A DNA stretch of 64,000 nucleotides from Zoroaster sp. YZ-2022 (GCA_029582265.1 CM055816.1:36924857-36988856), one strand, 5' to 3'; shown: positions 48,709-61,217, numbered from the stretch's first letter. The notes: generated by a model not told the origin, from the sequence alone. Translations and numbers: made by a program.

Positions 48709-48929
48709 CTCCCTGGGGAGTATACAGCTCAATTGCTGCCATTTCTAGCGCATAAAGAGCAAACCAACTCTGCCTTCACAGGTAGCCATTTACCCCTGGG
48801 TGGAGAGAAGCAATTATGATTAAGTGTCTTGCTCAAGGACACAAGTGTCACGGCCGTGATTCGAACCCACATTATGTTGCTAACACCAGAACTTGAATCC
48901 GGTAAGCTAGACCGCTTGGCCACGACACT
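48709..48929 (-). mobile_element. SINE fragment at the A2 deletion junction
   Basis: The head and most of the body of the SINE remain; the tail was lost in the deletion that fused it to recombinase exon 2. Confidence 0.85.
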
Positions 48930-49017
48930 CCCAAAAATACTCAAGTGACTGTCTGTGAGTGCCGTGCTGACTGGGCCAAATTTCAGCCTGGGCATAGGAG
49001 TGTTAACCCTCCTATAG

Positions 49018-49147
49018 GTTTAACACTCAAAGACACTCAAAATGTTTATGTCTCTCTTAACCCATTGACTTTGTGCAGTGCACTCAAATACACTCAAAAT
49101 TTGTATGTAACTCCCAACCCATTGACTTTGTGCAGTGCACTCAAATA
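49018..49147. repeat. 57-bp minisatellite, unit A2
   Basis: Two units matching 37980-38104. Confidence 0.8.
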
Positions 49148-49328
49148 AATGCAAGGACATGTGGCTAGGAGGTAAAACTAAAACCACTCAACAGTACATA
49201 CACAGCTCTGTGTGACTCGGTGGTTTGACCTACTAATTGGCAATGCACCCAAAAATACTCAAGTGACTGTCTGTGAGTGCCGTGCTGACTGGGCCAAATT
49301 TCAGCCTGGGCATAGGAGGGTTAATGGA

Positions 49329-49672
49329 GTGTCGTGGCCGAGCGGTCTAGCTTACCGGACTCAAGTTCTGGTGTTAGCAGCAGAATGTGGGTTCGAATCC
49401 ATTCCGTGACACTTGTGTCCTTGAGCAAGACACTTAACCATAATTGCTTCTCTCCACCCAGGGGTTAAATGAGTACCTGTGAGGGCAGAGTTGGTTGATT
49501 AGCCCTATATGTGCTGTAATGGCAGCAATTGAGCTGTATACTCCCCAGGGAGCTGAGATGGTTTCAGGAATGATTTATGAGCCTGATGAGCAGGGGTAAT
49601 AATAGGAGCCTTGAGCACCACTCAGTTGGTGGATACGTGCGCTATATAAGTCCACACATTATTATTATTATT
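49329..49672 (+). mobile_element. tRNA-derived SINE, A2 intron
   Basis: Counterpart of 38286-38627, with A box TGGCCGAGCGGTC, B box GGTTCGAATCC and an (ATT)n tail. Confidence 0.85.
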
Positions 49673-50717
49673 TCTCTTTCTCTCTGTCTCTAGCTGGCTG
49701 CACCGAGAGTGAATGATTTCCTATGTCTAAATTGTCTTTTTAATTACTTTGTGTTATAGGAACTTGTGAAGCCAGTGTCCCATCCACTAGTCGGGCCTCC
49801 CCGTTATCTCGAAGAGGGCAGCATCGTCCATGGACTGTAGAAGAGAAGAGAGACGTCATGGAGGGACTACAGAGATTTTTTCTGATGAAGAAACTACCCG
49901 GCAAACGTGACATTGAAACGGCCTGTCCTGTGGCACTCGCGACTCGAACGTGGCGGAACATTAAAGACTTTTGCAAAAACACAATGAAGCTCTATCAAAG
50001 TTGAAAGTTAGAGTGAACTGAAAAGGTATTGTACGCCTTATGAACAGACAATAGAAAAACAAGTTAAGCCAAAAAGACAAATGTACCTCCAAATTGCCCA
50101 GCGAGCAGATTTATCATTCCTGTGTTCATTGACTAATTATGCTGACTATTTATGCTGACTAATTATGCGGAAGATGCTTACAGATAGTTAATATCTCCCA
50201 AGCACTAAGAAAACATTATGCCATATGCCTAAAGTGCAGGTAATCATCACAGACAGTGATTGTGTATGTTGTCCTCAATTTGATAGATACTACCCAAATT
50301 GTACCACTGTCCTCCGTTTGATAGAATACCAAGTATCGTCTCAGTTTGCTGTGGTCTACATGTATGGGTGGGTGGGTGGGTGTGTCAGGCATCGGAATTT
50401 TTTTTTTATTGTTTTTTCACTAACCAGTTTTTGCTCAGCCAAATGTAAGAGTGTTGGTCGACTGTCACCCCCCTCCCCCCCCAGCTCAATGTTGTAGAGG
50501 GTTGCGTGTACATTAGGCTGTCTATTCCTACCTCCATGGTCTGTTCGTACAAAGTGGGACTGCATACAATGACTCAACATTGAGCTGGGGGGTGCGGGGG
50601 GGTACGGTCCACCTCCGAGGAAAACATTCTTTACCCTAGGTTCACCCGGCAAGGTTTGTAGGGGGGGGGGGGTACAATACTTCTCTGAAAAAGAAATAAC
50701 TTCACACAGTCAAAGTA

Positions 50718-53284
50718 GAAAGTTTTTATTATGCTTGTAATTTATTTTTGTAATATCTGAACCCACCCAAAAAGAATTTCAACATTTGAATAGACATGCA
50801 TGCTTATCCTAAAGATAATTTGAGTGGATTATTACTAATATTTTTTTAATTACCATAAAATGTCCATCAACAAATGTACGGAAAAGTGAGGTAACTTTTT
50901 CCTTCAAATTTTTATTGAAAGTTGAGGGTGAAAAAATAAATAAAAATATAACAAAATGAAGTAAATCAACTCAAATTAGTTCTAGTATAAGCCTGCATGT
51001 CCATTCACATGTTGAAACATATTTTGGTCGGGTTCAGGTACTTAAAGAGGCACTCTAAGGTCAAATTCAGTTTTGTGATGCACTCATTTTCCAATAGATA
51101 GAGTCCTTATTAAAGTGTGAAAAAATTACAAGTCTCTAACATCACTTTAAAGTGGTGTAACATCATTTTATTTGATACCCTTTCAGAGCGATATTTGAAA
51201 CATGACGTAACTATTTTCTTACAGTAAATGAGTCTGTAACATTCCATACAGGAATTTTTGGTTTGTCAAAAAGTCAATTTCAACGCCGATTTGATCAAAT
51301 ATTGTGGAGATTCAGGAATGAACTGTAAATTCACTGTACAAAAATGTACAGATCCATTTAGTTGAAATGTGACGTCACTGTTGTCTTTGGATGTTAACAA
51401 ATTTCACACAGGAAGGTTATTAAAAAAAAGGACATTTTACATCACTTTAAAGTGAGGTTAGAGACTAATTTTTTTAGTTATTTGTTCACACTTTAGTAAG
51501 GACTCTAGTTATTGGAAAATCACAAAACTGAATTGGACCTTAGAGCCCCTCCACAAAAATGAATAAATTATGCAAACTTTTAGAGTGTTCATTTATGTTC
51601 TTAAATGTATATTTCCATTTTATTTGATACCCTTTCAGAGCGATATTTGAAACATGACGTAACTATTTTCTTACAGTAAATGAGTCTGTAACATTCCATA
51701 CAGGAAATCTTGTTTTTTTAAAAGTAAATTTCAATGCCGATTTGATCAAATATTGTGGAGATTCAGGAATGTTAACAAATTTCACACAGGAAGGTTATCA
51801 AATAACATGACATTTTACATCACTTTAACGTGAGGGTAGAGACTAATTTTTTTGGATATTTTTTCACACTTTAGTAAGGACTCTAGTTATTGGAAAATCA
51901 CAAAACAAAATTTGACCTTAGAGCCCCTCCACAAAAATGATTAAATTATGCTAACTTTTAGATTGTTCATTTATGTTATTAAATGTATATTTCCTAAATT
52001 ATTTATTGGTTTTGTAAACATTAGCACCTCTGTGTCGTATATTCATTAATTAATTTCATACTGCGTACTTCGTTTCGATTCAGTGATTGATGATCTAATA
52101 CATAAAACGTCATGAAGTTACCAAAAAAGTAATATTTTTTATAGTTTCTCATAAAGTACTTATGGGAATAACATTAAATGTAGTACCCAAATCACATGCA
52201 TATAATTAATAAGCATGCATATGCATTTTTCATTAAATTTTCATCTTGTTTATTATAGCAATTTCAAAAGTTTCATTAAGTCACTGTTGGACTACGTGTC
52301 GTGTACATTTACAGTTATTGGGGGGCATCAGTTTTCAAAAACTGGAGTTGATTACTCAGAAACTAATCTATGGGATAGTCATCATTATGAATGAACTGGT
52401 CAAAAATATAGTAAGCCATCTATTACTAATAACTGTAACCGTTACAGTTATTACATAAACCACAATAAAGGGGGCCACTTTCCTACTGTCACATTAGCAG
52501 CTTTTATTATGCTTGTAATTTTTTTTTTTTATATCTGAACCCACCCAAAAAGAATTTCAACATTTGAATAGACATGCATGCTTATCCTACAGATAATTTG
52601 AGTGGATTATTACTATTATTTTTTGAATTACCAAAAAATTTCCATCAACAAATGTACGGAAAAGTGAGGTAACTTTTTCCGTCCAATTTTTATGGAAAGT
52701 TGAGGGTGAAAAAATAAATAAAAATATAACAAAATTAACTAAATCAACTCAAATTAGTTCTAGTATAAGACTGCATGTCCATTCACATGTTGAAACATTT
52801 TTTTGTCTGGTTCAGGTATACTTAAAGAGGCACTCTAAGGTCAAATTCAGTTTTGTGATGCACTCATTTTTCAATACATAGAGTCCTTATTAAAGTGTGA
52901 AAAATTACAACTCTCTAACTTCACTTTAAAGTGGTGTAACATATCATTTTATTTGATGCCCTTTCAGAGCGATATTTGAAACATGACGTCACTATTTTCT
53001 TACAGTAAATGAGTCTGTAACATTCCATACAGGAATTTTTTGTTTTAAAAAAAGTAAATTTCAATGCCGATTTGATGAAATATTGTGGAGATTCAGGAAT
53101 GAACTGCAAATTCACTGTACAAAAATGTAGAGATCCATTTAGTTGAAATGTGACGTCACTGTTGTCTTTGGATGTTAACAAATTTCACACAGGAAGGTTA
53201 TCAAATAAAATGACATTTTACATCACTTTAACGTGAGGTTAGAGACAAATTTTTCTGGTTATTTTTTCACACTTTAGTAAGGAC
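50718..53284. repeat. MITE block, unit A2
   Basis: Counterpart of 39635-42187: spacer (50718-51040), MITE a (51042-51550), MITE b (about 51616-51950), spacer copy (52500-52822) and truncated MITE c (52824-53284). No genes. Confidence 0.8.
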
Positions 53285-53637
53285 TCAAGTCCAGCGAAAG
53301 TCATTTAAAAAGATGACTTCAGCCTTCTCTGCACCAACCCACGCAAAAGTTTTTAGTACAATTTCTATAAATCTTGTTAATTGGATTCAAAAGGAATGTT
53401 TTCCCACAATTTGCTGGTCCAGTAATCATGATGTTACGGTATTTTCCCCTACCCTCGACAAGAATTGTTTTAACTGCATCCGAAAATGCGTTTTTACACA
53501 CACCGTTGTTAAGAAGAACCTCTTCAGCACATGTTAGCCATTCGCCCATCAACAGCTCTTGCCTGTTGTAGAATTTCGAGGCGATTTAGTCCTACTCTTT
53601 CGAGATTACGTGGAGCGTCTTCCATCTGCCACGCGTC
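53285..53637 (-). pseudogene. Superfamily-3 helicase exon fragment, copy A2
   Basis: Read on the minus strand, an exon-like segment begins after TTATTTTTAG (acceptor) at 53637. It encodes a helical linker, then (after a frame change near 53550) NIMITGPANCGKTFLL, whose GPANCGKT is a Walker A loop (53397-53420) of the type seen in parvovirus-like and related SF3 helicases. After another frame change it reads a Walker B-like V-I-F-L-N-D-F and is cut off by MITE sequence. Such helicases unwind DNA behind an HUH nickase and are normally fused to it in one protein. Here the helicase lies on the opposite strand from the HUH ORF, so the arrangement is rearranged and the fragment is dead. Confidence 0.75.
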
Positions 53638-53818
53638 CTAAAAATAAGTAAATTATAAATAAGAAAACATACAATATCAAATAGAAATCAGTGTTATATT
53701 TACCTTATGTTGCTGATATTATTATTTTTTTTAAATTGTCACAGTGTAATGTATTATACATTGAATGTAACACGGGGACAACGTTGAAATAAACGTTTCT
53801 TTAATAAATGAATTAATG

Positions 53819-54169
53819 AATAATAATAATAATAATAATGTGTGGATTTATATAGCGCACGTATCCACCAACTAAGTGGTGCTCAAGGCGCATTATATTA
53901 TTATCCCTGATCATAAGGCTCATAAATCATTCCTGAAACCATCTCAGCTCCCTGGGGAGTATACAACTCAATTGCTGCCATTTCTAGCGCATATAGAGCA
54001 AACCAACTCTGCCTTCACAGGTACCCATTTAACCCCTGGGTGGAAAGAAGCAATTATGATTAAGTGTCTTGCTCAAGGACACAAGTGTCATGGCCGTGAT
54101 TCGAACCCACATTATGTTGCTAACACCAGAACTTGAATCCGGTAAGCTAGACCGCTCGGCCACGACACC
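53819..54169 (-). mobile_element. tRNA-derived SINE between helicase fragment and HUH ORF, A2
   Basis: Counterpart of 42718-43064, with an (AAT)n start and a tRNA-like head ending at 54169. Confidence 0.85.
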
Positions 54170-54531
54170 CCATGCCATATCAAACACAAATGACCATCAA
54201 ATTCTCCACCATGTGCGTTTGTCATTATTTCATGTATACTCAATGGCAATTATTTAGAATTATATATTTTTTTAAAGTTCCCCGCGTGTTCAGAAATCTG
54301 GCGTAACGACAGGGTGGCTGGGAACGGGTGAGGGTCAAACACACTCCTCCGTGACCTCCCCAAAAAGGAAACAATACACCGGATGATGATAAATACAAAA
54401 AAATGGGGAAAAAAGACAATTTGGCAGTGGGGGGGGGGGGGTAGAGTGTTTACATGGTGGAATAGATCATTTGTTAAGCTGTACAATTATGCAATCATGT
54501 GGTTATTTACTAGTTTTCTTTAAATACCTTT

Positions 54532-55143
54532 ATGACTTGGTTGATAACTTATAGTCGGGCTGACGAGAAAGTAGTTCGCGATAGCGCGGCCTTTGCCGAC
54601 ATAGTCCTGGATGCGTTCGCAACTTTAGATCATCCTGTGACGGTGATGTGCTGGTGCTGTTGTAAGGAGAGGCACTTGAATGGTGAGTTCCATTACCACA
54701 TGGCCATAAAACTGGAAGTCGCCAGGCGCTGGATGCAAGTGCGAAATTTAATAGCTACTAATTACGGTGTAAACGTAAACTTTTCAGCCAATCACGATAA
54801 CTATTTCACTGCATGGCAGTACGTCACCAAAGAAGACGAACATGCTATTATGTCTGAGGGCCATCCCGATTTATTAAATGCACCCCCTCCGCGTACAGCT
54901 AGTGCTTCAAGTATACGTCACAGCCTCGTAGAACGCCCCGCCAAGAGAAAGAAAAGGTCCCGCCTGTCGGCCTTTGAGGTCAGCGAACTAGTTGTTTCTA
55001 AAGGATTCAAGACGCGTTTGGAGTTCATGGCGTTCGCCAAGAACCAAAAAACATTCGGTCAAACGGATTTAGCAGAATTCATAATGAACAGAGGCGAGAG
55101 AGTCGTCAAGTACACTTGTCGGACTCGGCGCCCCCCCCAATAA
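54532..55143 (+). CDS. HUH endonuclease (Rep-type), copy A2
   Basis: 203 residues, same architecture as 43418-44041: HUH motif EFHYHMAIK, catalytic AWQYVTKED, basic PAKRKKRSR and helical linker. The Met at 54532 is the first in the frame and is followed directly by conserved sequence (TWLITYSRAD). The ORF stops at CAATAA after a short C tract; CTGTAAGTG follows at once, a strong donor, and the next reading frame over would pass through the splice junction. The original gene was therefore probably spliced to a downstream exon. The nearest exon of the expected helicase is now on the other strand at 53285-53637. It is uninterrupted over the whole nuclease domain. Confidence 0.8.
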   Translation: MTWLITYSRADEKVVRDSAAFADIVLDAFATLDHPVTVMCWCCCKERHLNGEFHYHMAIKLEVARRWMQVRNLIATNYGVNVNFSANHDNYFTAWQYVTKEDEHAIMSEGHPDLLNAPPPRTASASSIRHSLVERPAKRKKRSRLSAFEVSELVVSKGFKTRLEFMAFAKNQKTFGQTDLAEFIMNRGERVVKYTCRTRRPPQ

Positions 55144-56060
55144 CTGTAAGTGTACACCGTCCATGGTGGTTCCACTCCTGCAAATGAACGCCATACGTAG
55201 TCCAACAGTGACTTTTATATATACCCGATTTCAACATTCACCGGAATAAATGACCGGTCACACTGCAGCGATAACGAGTAAGGAGAACGGATGTTTTTTC
55301 TTCTCATTATCACTACCAGTACAATCTTTTGTTTTCTCACCTGCTGCAGCTGGCCATGTTCAATTTGGCAGGGTGCCAAGTTGGAAGATTGCCAAACATT
55401 GCATCACCCCGCCATGCTGTCGACGGTCGACCGTCGACGGTCGACATTTAAAATTTGTGTTTCTAAAGTTATCAATGATGCGCCTTCACGATGAAGGTTT
55501 GCCAAATTCAGAGGTATACATATGCAATTGGAGATATCTAATTTTAATTTGGGGTTATGGCGTTAAGTTTTCGCAAATTGCTGAAAACATGCACGGTCGA
55601 CCCCTATAATTATAAATAAAGTTATTATTATATATTTACTTATTACTTGAGTGGTCGATCGTCAAATAAAACAATGGTAACACTTACAACGGGAGGTAAA
55701 CACGCGTAGCACGATAAACGTAAAAATTCTAGAAGATTTAACACCACTATTTTATCAACTCATATTCATTCGAAGGTATCGGGGGTGGTCAATTTACTTG
55801 TGGTCCTCTAGGGTTAATCGTTGTACGATCGCCCAACCCTATAAACTAAAACTTTATGTATTATAACCACATGCCACTATTTTTACACAATTAATAAGAT
55901 ATAACACATTTGAAAAAATACGGCCGGACAAAGTACATTTTTCACAATTGTATTTAGTATGAGGATGGTAGTTAATGTTTTTAGGAGAGTTTTATATTAG
56001 TTATGATTTGGATAGAGGTGGCATGCATTGGAGAGTCATTGTTATGTGGACGGCGTGTCA
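55144..56060 (+). other. HUH downstream region, unit A2
   Basis: A possible acceptor (CACCTGCTGCAG, about 55349) opens a 33-codon frame in the same phase as the donor at 55145. It could be a replacement 3' exon, but it has no family features. The rest is AT-rich. Confidence 0.35.
55419..55445. repeat. (GTCGAC-C/G)n 7-bp repeat
   Basis: Four GTCGAC hexamers at exact 7-bp spacing. In A1 (44315-44342) two of the four are degenerate (GTCGCC, GTCGCC). Each hexamer is a palindrome. Confidence 0.85.
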
Positions 56061-56068
56061 GGCCGGCC

Positions 56069-56079
56069 TTATATAAAAA
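56069..56079 (+). promoter_or_regulatory. TATA box at the end of A2, upstream of A3 leader
   Basis: TTATATAAAAAG in a GC-rich setting (GGCCGGCC before, GGGGAC after), with the likely start 25-35 nt on around CATCATTACAG. It drives into the A3 leader exon (56150-56562). Confidence 0.6.
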
Positions 56080-56149
56080 GGGGACATATAGACTGCATCA
56101 TTACAGCTCATTGCATTGAATCGTACGGTGACTGCGTGTATGGGTGTAC

Positions 56150-56562
56150 GTGTTAATCACGTCAAGTGAGGTCTTCCATGTAAATTCATACTAGCCAACC
56201 GAGCACGCGATGCAAAACGAGGACGTCCTCGATTTGAAATAACGTCAAAATTGGCAACTCTGAGCATATTTATGACGGCCAGTGAAATATCTCACGTTTT
56301 GAAAGCCGTCCTCGGTCTTATGAGAAAAACCGACGGAGTGTGACGTAACACATTCGTCCGGGACTTTACGGAATCGCCTGGAAATGTACCAGCGCCCTCT
56401 CTAGTTACAATACTTTTGACATGTGGAGACGCGTTTGCTGTTGTTGTCATCAGCATAGATGCTTTTTGGTATACTCAAAGATAGCGTCCTTTCCACCAGT
56501 GCGTGCCTGCTAGTGCTAGAGAGAAGACGGTATTTTTCAGCCGCTCAGATCACAAGATACAG
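56150..56562 (+). promoter_or_regulatory. Putative leader exon, unit A3
   Basis: Ends at GATACAG/GTAAGCC. It has a 4-nt insertion (GATC-type) relative to A1/A2 just before the donor. Confidence 0.45.
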
Positions 56563-56925
56563 GTAAGCCAAGTCAAGTGTACTATTACTAACGATTTAAG
56601 TACTAAAATGTGTCTATAGAAAATTACTGGCAATTTTAAAAGTATGCTCTCAGTCTCAGATGCATTTGTTATTTAGGCTAAGTTCAATGCAACGTTTGTC
56701 GTAGGCTGCCTGTAGTGTAATCATTTAATATAATGACATTAACATGTAATATAATAATTTGCGATCACAGCCTCTTGGGTTTAATATTATGAAATGCCAC
56801 ATAGCTGACTTATTATAACTCTTTTATAATCATTATATTTTAAGTTTATTGAACAATACATTATACGAAACACAGTATAGAGCTGTCATTTTAACACCAA
56901 ACTAGGTCCTATTTATATGGAAACA

Positions 56926-57168
56926 GGTCAACTCTGTACTCCAACCAACTCGTACTCCAACCAACTCGTGCTCATTTTGGTCAACTCGTACTCGTTAACT
57001 GTACTCAACCAACTCGTACTTCAACCAACTCGTATTCGATTAAACTCCAAACCAACCCGTACGAGTTGGTTGGGGTACGAGTTGGTTGAAGTACGAGTTG
57101 GTTGGGTACGGCTGGTTGGAGTACGAGTTGGTTGGGTACGAGTTGGTTGGGGTAATGAGTTGACTCGA
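56926..57168. repeat. Iteron-like inverted repeat array, unit A3
   Basis: Same organisation as 32991-33230. Confidence 0.9.
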
Positions 57169-57321
57169 ATTCTATTTATATAGTATTAGTAATTGATGGT
57201 TGAAGGCCATGGTGTGGATGAATTTCGTGTGGATGATAGTAAACCTATACTACTTTTACTATAACTATAGTAGTAAACTTGCGGGTACAACCATGTAACT
57301 ATAGTAATCTCTTTGGGAGGA

Positions 57322-57417
57322 GTGTTGGCTTTGAAAGAGCCCTTGTGGTTCTAGACATTTTGAGCAGAGTACACTGTTCAAAGCGACGACCACCAACGGC
57401 TCTTTTCAGAGCCAACA
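57322..57417. repeat. Hairpin, unit A3
   Basis: Counterpart of 33384-33480. Confidence 0.8.
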
Positions 57418-57426
57418 TCATACGTG

Positions 57427-58156
57427 CATACAAAGACACATGTATACCACAGTTGACCTGATTTTTTGGCAGATTATACGGTAACCAAACTCTCAATAAT
57501 AAATCACCATCAGCCATTGAGACCAATAAACCATACCAAGCCTCCATCATCCATTACTGGGATTTTCAGCAGTTATTTTAAACACAGACTTTCCATAGTA
57601 ACCTACCAGCCACTGAGTCTGGAACAAAGTAATATGCCCTGCAATATGTCAATCACAAACCACTTAAACCAACGGACATATGAGGCATTATGTTACTATG
57701 CAATATAGCTATGACGAGCCACTGCCTACCATAGCAATGGCTTGTAGTGGCGTGAATGGCTTGCTTGAAAAATTTCACTGATTGTGAGGGTTAGTCTGTA
57801 TTAACCCTCCTGCAATCACTGAAATCTTTAAGCAAGCCATGCAGGCCACTACATAGCCATTGCTATGGTAGGCAGTGGCCTCATAGCTATACTGCATAGT
57901 AACATAATGCTTCATATGTCTGTTGGTTTTAGTGCTTTGTGATTGACATATTGCAGGGCATAATACTTTGTTCCAGACTCAGTGGCTGGTAGGTTACTAT
58001 GGAGAGTCTGTGTTTACCAAATAACTACTGAAAATCCCAATGGGGGCTTTGTATGGTTTATTGTTCTCAATGGCTGATGGTGAATTATTAATGAGAGTTT
58101 GGTTTAACCTGCTAACAATAAAAGGTCAACTGTGGTATACATGTGTCTTTGTATGT
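57427..58156. repeat. 730-bp palindrome, unit A3
   Basis: Same palindrome as 46325-47062, arms of about 360 bp, with a centre AGGGTTAGTCTGTATTAACCCT. Confidence 0.9.
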
Positions 58157-58515
58157 ACAATGGAGATTACTTCAAAGGGGCAGTGTGGCTTATATGCACA
58201 AACAATGTGTGTACAACACATTGGACATTTTGTGGTTTACAGTGGCCTCTATGTGTAGGGAGGGCTAATTCAGGTTTGTGATTTATATTATTTTTCCCCA
58301 GTGAGTCAATGCGTATGCTATAAGTATCTTGAGCAACATGGAACGCAGGGGTCGTCACCAAAAGAAGTTGCCCTGTAAAGTAAGTACCTTACACACACAT
58401 TAACCCTTCTATACATGCAGTCTCCAAAATGCTGCAACAAAAACTGCTGAGTACACAATGCTTTTTGTGTGCATGCCTCAAAATATTGCATACTGTACAC
58501 AAGAATGGTACATGG

Positions 58516-58610
58516 AGTAGTATGTTAGATGGGGTTCTAGGACAACTACTAAAAATGATTTTACAAATCATTTTTAGTAGTTGTCTTAGAACCCCATCTA
58601 ACATACTACT
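58516..58610. repeat. Palindrome in intron, unit A3
   Basis: Counterpart of 34591-34687; near-perfect arms. Confidence 0.9.
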
Positions 58611-61217
58611 CATGGATACCCCAAAATGCCCCTGGGTATGGGACAAAAACCAAACTGTTCTGATCCTCACACAGTACGTGTATATCGCAATTTACTGCAC
58701 TGGTTTATTTCAAGTTAGCCTTGCAATGAAACAAAGCAGGTGGCTGCTTCAGTTTACCTCATCTCTCTGAAGAGCCTTGGGCTATGCCATTAATCATTAG
58801 ATAAGAAAGTGCGTACCACAATATGTCCCAGTTGAGACATTTTGAAGTATGGGTCCACTTTGTGAAGAACTACACTGATAATAGGAGGGTTAATGGGTTT
58901 GGCCGTAGCTCTCCCCCCCCCCCCCTTCCCTTTCACTGCAGCCTTTCCCAGATCGAAAACAGCGTGTATCCACTGGTGATAAATATGTCTGTTTTATTTC
59001 ATTGTAGCTGGTCCACCCATCATCGCCACAGTGCAGGGATGACGGTGGCCAACCAACCCTTTCCAGTGTTACCCCTGAAGCCTCGGGATGTCATAGCAGC
59101 CCGACTAACGAGCCACACAGCTCACCTGACGATTTTGAACCCGATGAGAACTGCGGCGTGACAGTCATGCAGACCAGTAATATGGGTGGTCAAAGGAAAT
59201 GGGACAAAAAACACTTTTGTTTTTACTGTGACGAACCTCAGGCTAAGTTGCCCCGTCATCTTCGGTCTTGCCATAAGGAAGAAAGAGAAGTTGTAGATAT
59301 TACCTCTGAGACCGACCGTAGTGCCCGTAACAATCTTCTGTTGAAAATACGTAATGTTGGTAATCACAGACACAATTGCAAAGTACTTCGAGAGGGTGAG
59401 GGTGTCCTCATTGTGGCATATAGGCCCAATCATAAGGCAGATCCCCATGACTATGGACCGTGCATATATTGTTTTGGTTATTATGTACGCAGCGATCTTT
59501 GGAGACACCGGTGCCCAATTAAGCCTGTGCTCAATGCACATACTGATGGAGGGTGTAGGCGTGGACGAGTGGTTCACAAGAGTGATTTGTTGAAACCTCC
59601 TCCTGTTGGTGTATCTTTCAAGTTGAACAAAGTTTTAAGTCCCATGAAGAGAGATGATATATCTATCATAGTCAAAACCGATTCACTGATTATCGAAGTA
59701 GCCAAACGTGAATACCTGAAGCTCGGCCACGACGTAGCTCAACATGGCTATATCCGAAACAAGCTACGCGAATTGGGTCGCCTCGTCATCCAACTGCGAA
59801 AAAACACCAACCTACCAAATGCATCACTTTAAGTATTCATCCATCCCCACCACCTCAATGATATATTCAAGGCTGTTCAGGATATCGCAGGCTTCAGTGA
59901 AGAAAACCAGTTGTATAATGTTCCATCTCTAGCACTAAAGATTGGGCATTCCATCAAGAAATGTGCAGTCATTCTCAAAGGAAATGCTCTGGAGTCCGGT
60001 GAAAGGCACAAAGCACAAACATCCGACCAGTTCCTGCAATTGTGTGAAATGAAATGGAGAGAACATGTGTCCACCCATGCGCACAGAACACTGTACCAAG
60101 GAAAGCGTAATAACCCCAACATTCTCCCCACAAATGCTGATGTGGTTAAAATGTCATCGTTTCTCAATGACACTGGTGACAGGCAATTGCGACTCCTTCA
60201 AGCTGCCTGGGGAAACAAGTCATCGCACCCTGGAAGATATTGAATGAGGTCACACTGTGCAGCCTCATTATGTTCAATCGCAGGAGGCAGGGTGAAGTTT
60301 CCAAGATGAAAGTTGAAGATTTCAACAAGCACAGTACATCTGTTGTCAATAGGGACTGCGTGCTCACTGATCTCGAAAGGCACCTCTGCAAAATGTTCAA
60401 AGTCGTTGAAATAGTTGGTAAGAGGGGCAGAACTGTGCCGGTCCTTCTCAGCAACGAGGCCATGACGTGGTTGAATGCTCTGGTTGCAAAGAGAATTCAA
60501 GCTGGAGTTGCACAGGATAACGTGTACTTGTTTGCACGGTCTTGTTATGGAGGCATGAGCCATATTCGAGGAAGTGACTGTCTCAGAGCGTATGCAAACG
60601 ATGCAGGCCTCGACAATGCCGACAGCATCCGCTCTACCAAACTTCGAAAACATGTGGCGACTGCATCACAAATTCTTGCCTTGAAGGACCATCAGCTGGA
60701 AACCCTGGCAGACTTCATGGGTCACGATTTGCGAGTCCATCGTGAATACTACCAGATGCCAGATACCGTCCAGAGGGTTACTCAACTGTCACGACTTTTC
60801 CTCAGCTTGGAGAGGGGCAACTTGGAGTCCCAGCATGGCAAATCACTGCAAGAGTTACATGTCACTGGAGGTACGTACAGCCACTGTGAAAACTGTTTTT
60901 GTTCGCTCCCAATTGCCTACATGTAGGTGACCGACATTTTCTTATCCCCTCTCGCCCCCTCCCTCCACTGTGGCCAGCACATTCTTACGCGAGCAGAAAT
61001 ACTTTAATCATTTCTTTGTTGTTCTTTATTTATTTGCAGAGGGCTTCACCACTGATGACGGCAGCAGTGATTCTTCTGACTACTGTGACTCGAGTGATGA
61101 TTCTAGTGATAACAGTAAGTTTTGGCTGTTTATATTTTTTGTTTCCATCTGTTTTTCAGTCCATCTATTTTCCTCTATCTTTCTTTCTATTTCTCTTTCT
61201 CTATTAACCCTCCTATA

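Larger units (their letters stand above)
47240..50004 (+). pseudogene. Recombinase gene, copy A2 (catalytic half deleted)
   Basis: Coding exon 1 (47240-47282) has an extra A in an A tract and is frameshifted. Exon 2 starts at 47904; its frame 48050-48700 is open and encodes both zinc-finger motifs (CFYC..HLRSCH; CIYCFGYY). It is fused at 48708 to SINE sequence, so box I, box II and the catalytic Tyr, plus the acidic exon, are gone. Exon 4 (49760-50004) is intact: 80 residues with WTVEEKRDV, KKLPGKRDIE and RTWRNIKDFCKN, then a stop. It cannot encode an active recombinase. Confidence 0.85.
45047..56149 (+). repeat. Tandem unit A2 (11.1 kb)
   Basis: Same order as A1, but about 1.8 kb is deleted at 48708: the sequence jumps from the middle of the recombinase exon straight into the body of the intron SINE, which accounts for the size difference. 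It is joined to A1 and A3 without any spacer. Confidence 0.95.
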
